A stretch of DNA of 64,000 nucleotides from Elephas maximus indicus (lineage: Eukaryota; Chordata; Mammalia; Proboscidea; Elephantidae). A program made the translations under genes and the position numbers. The notes beneath the pieces are model-generated. The model was not told the DNA's origin and ran no database searches. It worked only from the letters and a program-made list of their open reading frames with translations. Positions 33,371 to 44,333 of this stretch are shown one piece after another (the first letter of the stretch is position 1; every line of letters starts with the position of its first letter). Location of the stretch: positions 28,665,866 through 28,729,865 of the forward strand of contig NC_064846.1 of assembly GCF_024166365.1 (NCBI RefSeq). The letters are read 5' to 3'.

Positions 33371-34095
33371 AAGAATGCTGCTCCACATAAAACAACAGTT
33401 TTTTGATGGGTCAAGCTTTTTAGGAAGGTGGGAGGACCTCAAAGTTGAGCCAAGAGAGGAAAGACTGCTCAGAAGGTTATGGCAACTGTTATCTGGGATT
33501 CCAAAGTGGTAATCTTGGTAGATTTTCTCAAGGTTACAGGATGATCATGGAGGCTTATTATAAAGAAGTTTTAAGAAAATTGAAAAGCATTCATGAGAAA
33601 CAGTACAGGAAAGTTGCACTAAGGAATTCTTTTCCATCACAACAGTGCACCTGCTCATTCTTCAAGGATAACAAGTACTATCCTACAAGAATTTCTTTGG
33701 GAAGCTACTCCATCCACTGTTATCTCACCCCTTATCTTGCCCCTTAAGACTTCTTTTTGTTTCTAAAACTCAAAGAACGTTTAAAAGGAACATGATTTGA
33801 GCCCCTTGAGGGTTCCAAAACTGACCTTTTGATGTGATATAAATTGAAGAGTGCAGAATTCTTTGGGGAATGGTTAGAGAGATGGAAACACCGCCTTCAG
33901 ACGTGTATACACTTAGATGGAGGATATATCGAGAAACAGGATCTTCACGTTTTGATATTTTTGTTTAATAAAAGTTTCTGTGATTTTGTAGCAATACTTT
34001 TTGACTTACCCTCATACAATATTGAGTATATCCCACCTGAATTTAGAGACCATCTCAAGAATAGATTTGACTCATTGAACACTAATCACTGAACT

Positions 34096-36000
34096 CCAGA
34101 CGACATGTGGGCTGACCTCAAGGACATCATACATGAAGAAAGCAAAAGATCATTAAAAAGAGAAAAGAAAGAAAAAACCAAAATGGATTTCAGAACAGAC
34201 TCTGAAACTTGCTCTTGAATGTAGAGCAGCTAAAGCGAAAGGAAAAAATGAAGTAAAAGAGCTAAACAGAAGATTTCAAAGGCAGCTCAAGAAGACAGAG
34301 TAAAGTATTATAATGATATGTGAAAAGACCTGGAGTTAGAAAATCAAAAGGGAAGAACACACTCGGAATTTCTCAAGGTGAAAGAACTGAAGAAAAAAAT
34401 TCAAGCCTTGAGTTGCAATATTGAAGGATCCTTTTTTTTATGGGCAACATATTGAACAACGCGGGAAGCTTAAAAAAAAAAAAAGATGGAAGGCATAGAC
34501 AGAGTCACTGTACCAAAAAATTGGTTGATGTTCAACCATTTCAGAAGGTAGAATATAATCAAGAACTGATGTTAATGAAGGAAGAAATCCAAGCTGCACA
34601 GAAGACATTGGCAAAAAAGGCTCCAGGAATTGACAGAATACCGACTGAGATGTTTCAGCAAACAGAGGCAACTCTGAAAACGCCCACTTGTCTATGCGAA
34701 GAAATTTGGGAGACAGGTATCTGGCCAACCGACTGGAAGAAATCCACATTTTACTCATTCCAAAGAAAGGTGATTCAACAGAATGCAGAAATTATCGAAT
34801 AATATCATTAATATCACACACAAGTAAAATTTTGCTGAAGATAATTCTAAAATGGCTGCAGCAGTACATTGACATGGAACTGCCAGAAATTCAAGCTGAA
34901 TTCAGAAGAGGACACAGAACGAGGGATATTATTACTAGTGTCAGATGGTTCTTGGTTGAAAGCAGAGAATACCAGAAAGAGGTTTACTTGTGTTTTTTTG
35001 ACTATGCAAAGGCACTCGACTGTGTGGATCATAACAAATTATGGATAACAGTACAAATATTGGGAATTCCAGAACACTTAATTGTGCTCTTGTGGAACCT
35101 ATACATAGACCAAAAGGGAGTTGTTCAAATAGAACAGGGGGATACTGACTGGTTTAAAATCAGAAAAGGTATGTTTCATGGTTGTATCCTTTCACCAGAG
35201 TTAATCTGTATGCTGAGCAAATAATCCGAGAAGATGAACTATATGAAGAAGAGTGCAGCATCAGGATTGGAGGAAGACTCGTTAACAGCATGATACAACC
35301 TTGCTTGCTGAAAGTGAAGAGAACTTGAAGCACTTACTGGATCAAAGACTACAGCTTTCAGCATGGATCACACCTCAACATAAAGAAAACAAAAATCCTC
35401 ACAACTGGACAAATAAGCAACATCATGATAAACTGAGAAAAAATTGAAATTGTCAAGGATTTCATTTTACTTGGATTCACAATCAACAGCCGTGGAAGCA
35501 GCAGTCAAGAAATCAAAAGACGCATTGCATTGGGTAAATCTGTGATTTGCATGTGGCACAGACTTGCTTGCTGAAAGCTAAGAGGTCTTGAAGCACAATG
35601 ATGAGGATAAATGACAGCAGTCTTCAGTATGGATTACACCTCAATGTAAAGAAATAAAAAATCCTCACAACTGGACCAATAAGCAACATCATGATAAACA
35701 GAGAACATATTGAAGTTGTCAAGAATTTCATTTTACTTGGATCCACAATCAACACAAATGGAAGCAGCAGTCAAGAAAACAAACGACATATTGCATCGGG
35801 CAAATCTGCTGCAAAAGACCTCTTTAAAGTATTAAAAAGCAAATATGTCACTTTGAAGACTAAGGCGCACCTGACCCAAGGTGTGGTATTTTCGATTGCC
35901 TCATATGCATGTGAAAGGTGGACAATGAATAAGGAAGACCAAAGAATAATTGATGCCTTCAAATTATGGCATTGGTGAAGAATATTGAACATACTGTAAA
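34096..36000 (+). pseudogene. RTE reverse transcriptase remnant
   Basis: Broken frames encode APGIDRIPTEMF, then after a frameshift LIPKKGDSTECRNYR, ISLISHTSKILLKIIL, and CFFDYAKALDCVDHNKLW (motif A Asp) at about 34.99-35.04 kb, followed by GCILSP (motif B). The motif C region (ADD) is damaged by a deletion near 35.28 kb. A 0.27-kb segment is present twice (35.29-35.54 and 35.55-35.82 kb). Then come WTMNKEDQR and the C-terminus. Clearly dead. Confidence 0.88.
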
Positions 36001-36278
36001 CTACCAGAAGAACAAACAAATCTGTGTTGAAAGATGTACAGCTGGAATGCTGCTTAGAAGCAAGACTGCGAGACTTTGTGTCATGGCCTTGGTAAAGTAG
36101 AGGGTCCGCAAAAAAGAGGAAGACCCTCAAGGAGATGAATCAACATGGTGGCTGCAACAGTGAACACAAACTTAGCAATGATTGAGAGGATGGCGTGAGA
36201 CAGGGCAGAGTTTCATTCTGTTGTACATAGGGTTGCTACAAGTTGGACCGACTTGATGACACTTAACAACAACAACAC

Positions 36279-38678
36279 AATTAATAAGTAAGTATATTTA
36301 GAGAACTGGCTAATATCTCTGATCCTGTTTCTAAAATTTATTTGAGGCTAAGTACACCAAAAGTCATTCTCTGCTTAGATAGGGAATTTCTTCCTTTGGG
36401 AACTTTCTAAAGGATACTTTGAAATTAATTGCATGTACTGAATCTCAGAGAGCAACTGATTGAAAAACAACTGATTTAATCAACCATTCCCTAGTTGGCA
36501 TTTTGTAAAAATAGCCATAGCTCAGAAATCAACATAAAGAGTAAGAGGGAAATAAAACTAGTTCATGGACCAAAAAAGGAAGTCACATAGCTTCCTTTGA
36601 AGTTTTATTTAGATGGTAACTAATCTTCATATACTCAACATACTTTCCATGCATATTACAGTGAAACAAATATATTTAAAATACAGCTCAGGGAAACTGG
36701 GCATTTTTCCTCCCCAAGTGCACTAAAAACTTTATTGATTTATAGCTCAATTATTCTGAAGCATCCTACAATTTTAAATTAGATTGGATCCTGCATGTAA
36801 AATCTCTGCCTGACTCTCTCCTTCTTTCCTGTGCACCTCTACTCCATATCCAAACCATCCCAAAGATCCCTAAAACCACAAGGAAAAAAAAAAAAAACAC
36901 CACAAGAGAGATACGAAAATAACATAGAGAAAAAAAAAGACAAAGCAAAAATTGATTTTTTTTAAATTGCTTCAGATCACCTCTTTATAGCTCAAGAGGA
37001 CTTTGTGGAATTTGTCCATGTAATTATCTTCAGGACATTTCCTAATTCCCATTTTTCCAGTATCTTGTCTTTCTCAATATGACATGGCCAACCTAATAAA
37101 CTAACAGTAAATGTAATCTTTCCTATTTTGTTTTTTAAATTTGTCCAGAATGGATAAAAATAGACTGTCTTAAATATCTTGTTTCCATAATGTCTGTTAA
37201 AAAGTGATTCAGTAAATCTTCCCTTTTTCTATTTATCATCTTTGTCTTTGCTCTGAATCATGGTGTTTATTACTCAAGATTATTTAGAAAATGCACTGTA
37301 CTTTCAGTACAGGAGGGTGGTTAAGTGTCAAGTATTTCTCAGAATAGTCGTCAAGGCAGGGGTTATACTTGATTAAAAATTGCTCCATCCTTGCGAGTGA
37401 GCAATTTTATTATGAACCACAGCTTATTTTCATTTGCTCAAAACTGTTTGAAAACATCTCTTAGGCTGATAGATTTCACGAATATATTTGGTCATGACCC
37501 TAAAGTTGAGTGGTTGTTTGATGAAATCTTTTCAGTTACATGTTGACTAAGCCAGAGGAAGAAAAACGTGATCTTCTTTTTTCCATCTATTAACAGCTTG
37601 GTAAAAATTCCCTACAAATTTATTTTTAAAAGTTAAGCTTTAGATTTAGTGCATGCTTTATGAAGAATAAGTTCTCAGTAAGTTAAAAAAATACTTTAAA
37701 CTTAGAAAAGCATTTCTGAAAATTTTATTATTAATAATATTCAAGGCTATGGAGTTAACTTTCATTTTGTATTATTTTCATTTATTTCTGTAAAAGGTGA
37801 TATTTTCAATTCTTAACATTAATATCTCAAATAGCAAATAAAAAAAATGTGATATAGTCCCTGTGTTTAAAATCTTTTCAAGTGAATTATCCTTTATATA
37901 CTTAAGTAAAGATTAAATTGTTTAGCAAATGCTTTTGAAAATGCAAAATTAATGACAAATAGGATTTAAAATAGATTATATAGAAAGATAAGTGTAAGCG
38001 TTCTGTTCTCCATCTTTATCACTTTTTCTCACATGATTTTCATATTTTTATTCTTTTGTTTTACATTCTTGGGTGGCTTCTCAAGGTTGTCATCCATTTT
38101 ATTGATTCAATTTTCCGTTGTATCATTGCTGCTTACTACTATCCACAACATAAATTTCACTTTTTAGTTTCTTTTTAACAGCTTATCTCATCCCTATCCC
38201 TTTTTCTATTATTTTGTTAAAAATTGTACCCTGCATTGTGCTTATTAGTTTTTTTTTTTTTTTTAGTTATTAACCAAAATGTCAAATTTTCTTACTCTGT
38301 TGAGGATGTGAAATGGATATTTGACATTTTCTTTCTCATTACTCAATCTCAAATAAGCATGATAACTATCCAAACACATTTTATCTGGTAGAGTATATGG
38401 TTTATCATCAGTGCTACTTATTAGTCATTGTAAGCATATTAAATAATTTTTATTAGTATATAGTTGGAGGTGTATGATTTAAACATCTCTCAGTTCAATT
38501 CTAAGTAACCTCTACTCTTCTGAGGTGGTAACTTGTCCTATCTAGACCATATTATTCTCTGATAACCTGGAACAATGAAGTACATAAAATGTTAAAAATC
38601 TCATTCTTTATTCCTCTGAAGTTCTTCCAATATCTTTCAGTATAAATAGTAATTTACCTGTGTGGCTTTCACCTCTCA
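36279..38678. other. unrecognised AT-rich sequence
   Basis: About 2.4 kb with no gene or nameable repeat; homopolymer runs only. Confidence 0.45.
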
Positions 38679-38794
38679 CTAGGGTGCCCAACACTCTCAG
38701 TTTGCCCAGGACTGAAGGGTTTCTTTGGTCATGGTGCTTTCAGTTTTAAACCTGGGACAGTCTCAGGCAAACAGGGATGAGTTACTCACCCTAG
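38679..38794. repeat. short inverted-repeat MITE-like element, copy 2
   Basis: Ends CTAGGGTG...CACCCTAG, with inner inverted segments CAGTTTGCCCAGGACTG and CAGTCTCAGGCAAACAGGG. 116 bp, non-coding, same family as 28512-28610. A non-autonomous DNA transposon is the likely class. Confidence 0.65.
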
Positions 38795-39193
38795 ATGAAG
38801 TAGACCTCTGCAAGGAACCAACACCCCCTTACTGTTTGCTGCTCAAATGTTTTCATAAAATCACATTTTCAAAATGGTTATAAAAAAGGTGTTGAGGTAT
38901 GAAAGGTATCACTCCAGATAATTAAATATCGGAATTTATAATCACAAGGTTGGTACAGATCATGGTTTTTGTGAAACAGAATGCAAATAGTGCATCCTCA
39001 TTCATATTTTCTCAGGTATCCTGTTTCATGTAATAAACCTGTACCAAAAGTTAAAAGACTGGCTCATTTATTTCTTACTTACCTTAGTCTAATCCTTTGG
39101 CCTTTCAGTCAATGAAGCATTCTCTTTAGATGTTCTCATTGGCTAGTTCGACAGAGTTTATAGGGTGTGTTCTTGTCTTTTTTTATTTCTCTA
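38795..39193. other. unrecognised sequence
   Basis: Nothing recognised. Confidence 0.4.
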
Positions 39194-39703
39194 TGTTATG
39201 GGTTGAATTGTGTCCCCCCAAAACGTGTGTGAATTTGGCTAGGTGATGATTCCCCGTATTGTGTGACTGTCTACCATTTTGTTACCTGAAGTGATTTTCC
39301 CATGTGTTGTACATCCTACCTCTATGGTGTTAACGAGATGGGGTTAGTGGCAGTTATGTTAATAAGGCAGGACTCAATCTACAGGATTAGGCTGTGTCTT
39401 AAATCAGTCTCTTTCGAAATATAAAATAGAGAGGCGAGCAGAGAGACAGGGGGACCTTATACCACCAAGAAACAAGTGCCAGGAGAATACTGTGTCACTT
39501 GGACCCAGGGTCCCTGTGCTGAGAAGCTCCTTGACAGGGGAAGATAAATGACAAGGACCTTCCCCCAGAGACAGAAAGCCTTTCCCTGGAGTTGGCAACC
39601 TGAATTTGGACTTCTAGCCTCCTAGACTGTGAGAGAATAAATTTATGTTAAAGCCATCCACTTGTGGTATTTCTGTTAATAGCAGCACTAGATAACTAAG
39701 ACA
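39194..39703 (+). repeat. solo LTR, MaLR/ERVL-like
   Basis: 510 bp beginning TGTTATGGGTTGAATTGTGT CCCCCC and ending CTAAGACA, i.e. TG...CA. AATAAATTTATG near the 3' end is the polyadenylation signal. The flanking CTCTA/CTCCA resembles a 5-bp target duplication. The start and end strongly resemble mammalian MaLR (MLT1/MST-type) LTRs. A second copy lies at 57.06-57.57 kb. No internal viral coding sequence is present. Confidence 0.65.
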
Positions 39704-40255
39704 CTCCATAAGGATTTTGGAATAAACTTGAAAGAAGATTTATTGGAAACATTTAGCCATTTTTTTTAACCAGTGTTATATCCCCATCCTTATGATTTTT
39801 TTTAATGAAAGATGTCATTTGGAAGTACCACAAAAATACAAAAAAGCATAAATGTAAATTTTAATCAAATTAGAGTAGAGCAAATAAACTTGACAGCACG
39901 TATGTCAAGAGGGAATACATTGCCAACAATCTGAAACACTCCCACAGACTTTGATCTGAACACAATCCTGTTCTTCGTTACTACAGCTAACTGCTATACT
40001 AATTTCTACTTTCTTAACTTCGCTTTATAATTTTACCACCTGTATGTGCATTCCTAAATTAAACACTTCAGTTTTACAGTTTATATAAATACAACCACAC
40101 TGCAATTATTCTTTCGTGCCTGCCTTCTTTTTTGAAACATTAGGTAATTTTTATAAAATTTATCATATCTTTTGCTTATTTTCTAATTGCATTATTAGTT
40201 TTGACTGCTGAGTGTTCTGCGTTTTGTTTTTCTTTTAATATATTCAAGATACTAT
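39704..40255. other. unrecognised AT-rich sequence
   Basis: Nothing recognised. Confidence 0.4.
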
Positions 40256-40462
40256 ATGGAGTCCCTGGGTGATACAAAGGGTTGACGTACTCAGCTGATA
40301 ACCAAAAGGTTGGAAGTTTGAGTTCATCCAGAGGTACCTTGGAAGAAAGTCCTGATGATCTCCTTCTGAAAAATCAGCCACTGAAAACCCTTTGAAGCGC
40401 CGTTCTACTCTGACACACATGGGGTCGCCATACGTTGGAGTGGACTCAATGTCAACTTAATT
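40256..40462 (+). repeat. SINE variant carrying an RTE 5'-region segment
   Basis: The head GGAGTCCCTGGGTGATACAA and AACCAAAAGGTTGGAAGTTT is tRNA-like. The middle (40341-40397: GGAAGAAAGTCCTGATGATC... TGAAAAATCAGCCACTGAAA) aligns with RTE 5' sequence at 28826-28885. The end (ATGGGGTCGCCATACGTTGG ... GACTCAATG) resembles the RTE 3' end. It differs from the other SINEs in the window by this middle part. Confidence 0.8.
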
Positions 40463-40608
40463 TTTTAATTTTTTACTGTTTTCCTCCTTAAGTTAACACC
40501 TTGGTGGAAGCTCTCTCAGAATTCTTCCCTATCATCACTGTGAAAGATTGATGGAGCTCCTGGAGAAAAACCCTGTAAGAAGATGCAATCTCACTACTTC
40601 TGTGGCAC

Positions 40609-43600
40609 CATCCTCACATTTGTTGTTATGCTTGAGCCCATTGTTGCAGTCACTGTGTATTCAATCCATCGCATTGAAGGTCTTTCTCTCTTTTGCTGAC
40701 CCTCTACCTTATCAAGCATGATGCCCTTCAGGGACTGATCCCTCCTGATAACAGGTCCAAAGTATGTGAGGTGAAGTCTCGCCATCCTTGTGTCTAAGGA
40801 GCATTCTGGCTGTACATATCCCAAGACAGACTTGTTTGTTCTCCTGGCAGTCCATGGTATATTCAATATTCTTCGCCAACACCATAATTCAAAGGCATAA
40901 ATTCTTCTTCAGTCTTCCTTATTTACTGCCCAGCTTTTGCATGCATATGAGGTGATTAAAAACACCATGGCTTGGGTCAGGCACACCTTAGTCTTCAATT
41001 GACATCATTGCTTTTCAACAATTTAAAGAGATCTTTTGCAGCAGATTTTCCCAATGCAGTGCTTGGTTTGATTTCTTGACTGCTGTTGTCATGGATGTTG
41101 GTTGTGGATTCAGGTAAAATGAAATCCTTGACAACTTCAATCTTCTCTCCATTTATCATGATGTGGATTATTGGTCCAGTTGTGAGGATTTTTGTTTTCT
41201 TTATGTTGATGTGTAATCCGTACTGAAGACTGTGGTCTTTGATCTTTGTCAGTAAGTGCTTCAAGCCCTCTTCGCTTTCAGCAAGCAAGGTTGTGTCATC
41301 TGCCTATTGCAGGTTATTAATGAGTCTTCCTCCAGTCGTGATGCTGTGTTCTTCTTCATGTAGTCCAGCTTCTTGGAGTATTTGCTCAGCATACAGATTG
41401 AATAAGTATGATGAAAGGATACATCCATGACACACACCTTTCCTGACTTTAAGCCATGCAATATCCCCTTGTTCTGTCCGAATGGCTGCTTCCTGGTCTA
41501 TGTACAGGTTCCTGATGAGCACAATTAAGCATTCTGGAATTCCCATTCTTCACAATATTACCCATTATATGGAGTCAAATGCCTTTGCATAGTCAAGAAA
41601 ACAGAGGTAAATATATCTGGTATTTTCTATTTTCAGCCAAGATCCATCTGACATCATCGATGATATCCCTCATTTCACATCCTCTTCTGAATCCATCTTG
41701 AATTCCTCACAGTTCCTTGTCAGTGTACTGCTGCAACAGTTTTTGAATGATCTTCAGTAAAATTTTACTTGCTTGGGATATTAATGATATTGTTTGATAA
41801 TTTCTGCATTCTATTGAATCACCTGTCTTTGGAATGGTTACAAATATGGATCTCTTCCAATCAGTTGGCCAGGTAGTTGCCTTCTACATTTCTTAGCATG
41901 GACAAGTGAATGCTTCCAGTGTTGCATCCATTTGTTGAAACATCTCAGTTGGTGTACTGTCAATTCCTGCATCCTTGTTTTACGCCAATGCCTTACTTGC
42001 AGCTTGGTCTTATTTCCTTCAATGCCGTTGGTTCTTGATAATATTCTACCTCCTGAAATGTTTGAACGTTGACCAATTGTTTTTGGTACAGTGGCTCTGT
42101 GTATTCCTTCCATCTTTTTTGATGCTTCCTGCATGGTTCAATATTTTGCCCATAGAATCCTTCAATATTGCAACTTACAACTTCCATTTTTTCAGCTTGA
42201 GAAATGCCAAGTGTGTCTTCCCTTTTGGTTTTCTAATTCCAGGTCTTTGCACATGTCATTACTTTGTCTTCTTGAGCCACCTTTTGAAAGCTTCTATTTA
42301 GCTTTTTTACTTCCTCATTGTTTCCATTTGCTTTAGCTATTCTACATTCAAGAGCAAGTTTCAGAGTCTCTTTTGACATCTAATTTGGTCTTTTCTTTCT
42401 TTTCCGTCTTTTTAATGACTTTTTGCTTTCTTCTTGTATGATGTCCTTGATGTCATTCCACAGCTTGTTTGGTCTTTGGTCATTAGTGTCCAGTGAGTCA
42501 GATCCATTCTTGGTATGGTCTCCAAATTCAGGTGGAATATACTCAAGATTGTATTTTGCTTCTCATGAATTTTTGTAATTTTTTTTCAGCTTCAACTTCA
42601 ACTTGCATGTGAGAAATTAGCAGTCTGTTCCCCAGTCGGCCCCTGGCCTTGTTCTGGCTGATGATATTGAGGTTTTCCATCGTCTCTTGCCGCAGATTTG
42701 ATCAATTTGATTCCTCTGTATTCCATCAAACGAGGTCCACCTGTGTAGTTGCCATTTATGTTTTTGGAAAAATGTATTTGCCATAAATAAGTTGGTCTTG
42801 CAAAATTCTATCATGAGATCTCTGGCATCGCTTCTATCACCAAGGCCATATTTTACAATGGCAGATCCTTTTTTTTATGTCCCACTTTTGCATTCCAATC
42901 ACCAATAATTTTTAATACATTTTGATTGCATGTTTGATTAATTTCAGACTGCAGAAGTTGGTAAATATCTTAAATTTGCTCATCTTTGATATTAGTCATT
43001 GGTGTGTAAATTTGAATAATAGTTGTATTAAACTATCTTCCTTCTAAGTGTGTGGATAATATCCTATCAACTGACAGTGTTGTACTTTAGTATAGATTGT
43101 GAAATGTTCTTTTTGATGGTAACGTAACACCATTCCACTTCAATTTGTCATTCAGGGCATAGTAGAACATGTGATGGATTGTTTGATTCAGAATGGCCTA
43201 TACCAGTCCATTTCAGCTCATTAATGCCTAGGATGTTGATCTTTATGCATTTCATTTCAATTTTGACGACTTCCAATTTTCCTAGATTTATACTTTGTAC
43301 ATTCCACATTTTGATTATTAATGAATGTTTGCAGCTGTTTCTTCTCATTTTGAGTCATGCTACATCAGCAAATGAAGGTCCTGAAAGCTTGACTCCATCC
43401 AAGTCAACTCTACTTTGAGGAAGCAGTTCTTCCCCAGTCATCTTTTGAGTGCCTTTCAACCCTAGGGGCTTCCAGCACTATATCAGACAATGTTCTGCTG
43501 TTATTCACAAGGTTTTCACTGGCCATTTTTTCCAGAAGTAGACCATCAGGTCCTTCTTCCTAGTCTGTCTTAGTCTGGAAGCTCTGCCAAAAGCTGTCCA

Positions 43601-43688
43601 CAATGGGTACCCTGTTGGTGGCATAGCTTTCAGCATCACAGCAACATGTAAGCCACCGCAGTACAACAAACTGACAGAATCATGGTGG
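40609..43688 (-). mobile_element. RTE-clade LINE, nearly full length, minus strand
   Basis: Runs from near its 3' end (40.61 kb) to its 5' region (43.69 kb). Minus-strand frames carry reverse transcriptase pieces (VCHGCILSSYLFNLYAEQIL at about 41.4 kb), a motif-C region converted to a stop-rich stretch near 41.3 kb, and the endonuclease start (NVQSINLGKLEVVKIEMKC and GINELKWTGIGH) at about 43.3-43.2 kb. Many stops; inactive. It lacks the last ~100 bp of the 3' end. Confidence 0.88.
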
Positions 43689-43700
43689 TACTGAACCTTT

Positions 43701-43870
43701 AAAACCAAAACCAAACCCGTTGCCATTTGAGTCGAATCCAACTCATAGCGGCCCTATAGGGCAGAGTAGAACTGCCCCGTAGAGTTTCCAAGGCGTGCCT
43801 GGTGGATTCAAACTGCCGACCTTTTGGTTAGCAGCCATAGCTCTTAACCATGACTTCACCAGGGCTTCCT
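43701..43870 (-). repeat. AfroSINE-type SINE with 11-bp target duplication
   Basis: Complement of the short variant, starting AAAACCAAAACCAAACCCGT TGCC. CTGAACCTTTA flanks it on both sides (43690-43700 and 43871-43881). It sits between two RTE pieces. Confidence 0.93.
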
Positions 43871-43907
43871 CTGAACCTTTAGGGATTCATTAAACTTACC
43901 TATCTAA

Positions 43908-44333
43908 GTATTCTCATATGCGTTTGAAAGCTGGACAATGAATAAGGAAGACCAAAGAAGAATTGATGCCTTTGAATTATGGTGTTGGCAAAGAATATTG
44001 AATACACCATGGACTGCCAAAAGAATGAACAAATCTATCTTGGAAGAAGTACAGCCAGAATGCTCCTTAGAAGCAAAGATGGTGAGACTTCATCTCACAT
44101 ACTTTGGACATGTTATCAGGAAGGATCAGTCCCAGGAGAAGGATATCATGCTTAAAAAGTAGAGGGTCAGTGAAAAAGGGGAAGATTCTCAACGAGATGG
44201 ACTGCCACAGTGGCTGCAACAATGGGCTAAGTATAACCACGATTGTGAGGATGGTGCAGGAGAGGACACTGTTTCGTTGTGTTTTACATGGGGTCGCTAT
44301 GTGTCAGAACCAACTCGATGGCACCTAAGAGCA
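43908..44333 (+). mobile_element. RTE 3' fragment, plus strand
   Basis: The last ~430 bp of an RTE. It encodes the ESWTMNKEDQRRIDAFELWC-like C-terminus (frame 43938-44162), followed by GGTCGCTATGTGTCAGAACC and CGATGGCACCTAAGAGCAAC. It overlaps in content with the 3' part of the adjacent minus-strand copy, so it is a separate insertion. Confidence 0.88.

Larger units (their letters stand above)
30926..33960 (+). pseudogene. mariner transposase remnant, split by an L1
   Basis: Before the L1, a frame reading FEVRANIKFLT...[18 protein letters not shown] resembles the N-terminal helix-turn-helix region. After the L1, KVMATVIWDSK and ILVDFL mark the catalytic domain. Later come PLLSHPLSCPLRLLFVSKTQ (counterpart of the PYSPDLAPSDFFLF-type motif, frameshifted) and the C-terminal WKHRLQTCIHLDGGYIEKQ. 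The middle of the protein is missing, and stops and frameshifts are present. Confidence 0.85.
30743..34014 (+). mobile_element. mariner-type DNA transposon, interrupted by an L1
   Basis: Termini are TGAGTGTAAGTCAAAAAGTA TTGC on the left and its inverse on the right (TGAGGGTAAGTC... read inward), with 23 of 24 positions identical. TA dinucleotides flank both ends (30741-30742 and 34015-34016), and RTE sequence continues directly outside. Transposase remnants lie on both sides of the nested L1. Without the L1 it is about 0.94 kb, shorter than the usual 1.3 kb, so part of the transposase gene was lost. No published family name assigned. Confidence 0.88.
28690..36278 (+). mobile_element. RTE-clade (BovB-like) LINE, near full length, with nested insertions
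   Basis: RTE sequence lies at about 28690-29640 (5' region and endonuclease), 30556-30740 (after endonuclease) and 34017-36278 (linker, reverse transcriptase, 3' end). The 3' end is GACTTGATGACACTTAACAA CAACAACAC, the tail shared with the SINEs. The gaps are an old L1 3' end, a SINE fragment and a mariner that itself holds a young L1. The coding region has many stops and frameshifts. Without insertions the RTE is about 3.4 kb, close to the usual length for this clade. Confidence 0.88.

Noticed and set aside
40609..44333. A single RTE insertion with 5' inversion (twin priming)
   Set aside because: The inverted and direct parts overlap by more than 300 bp of the same RTE region. Twin priming predicts adjoining, largely non-overlapping parts. 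Two independent insertions fit better.
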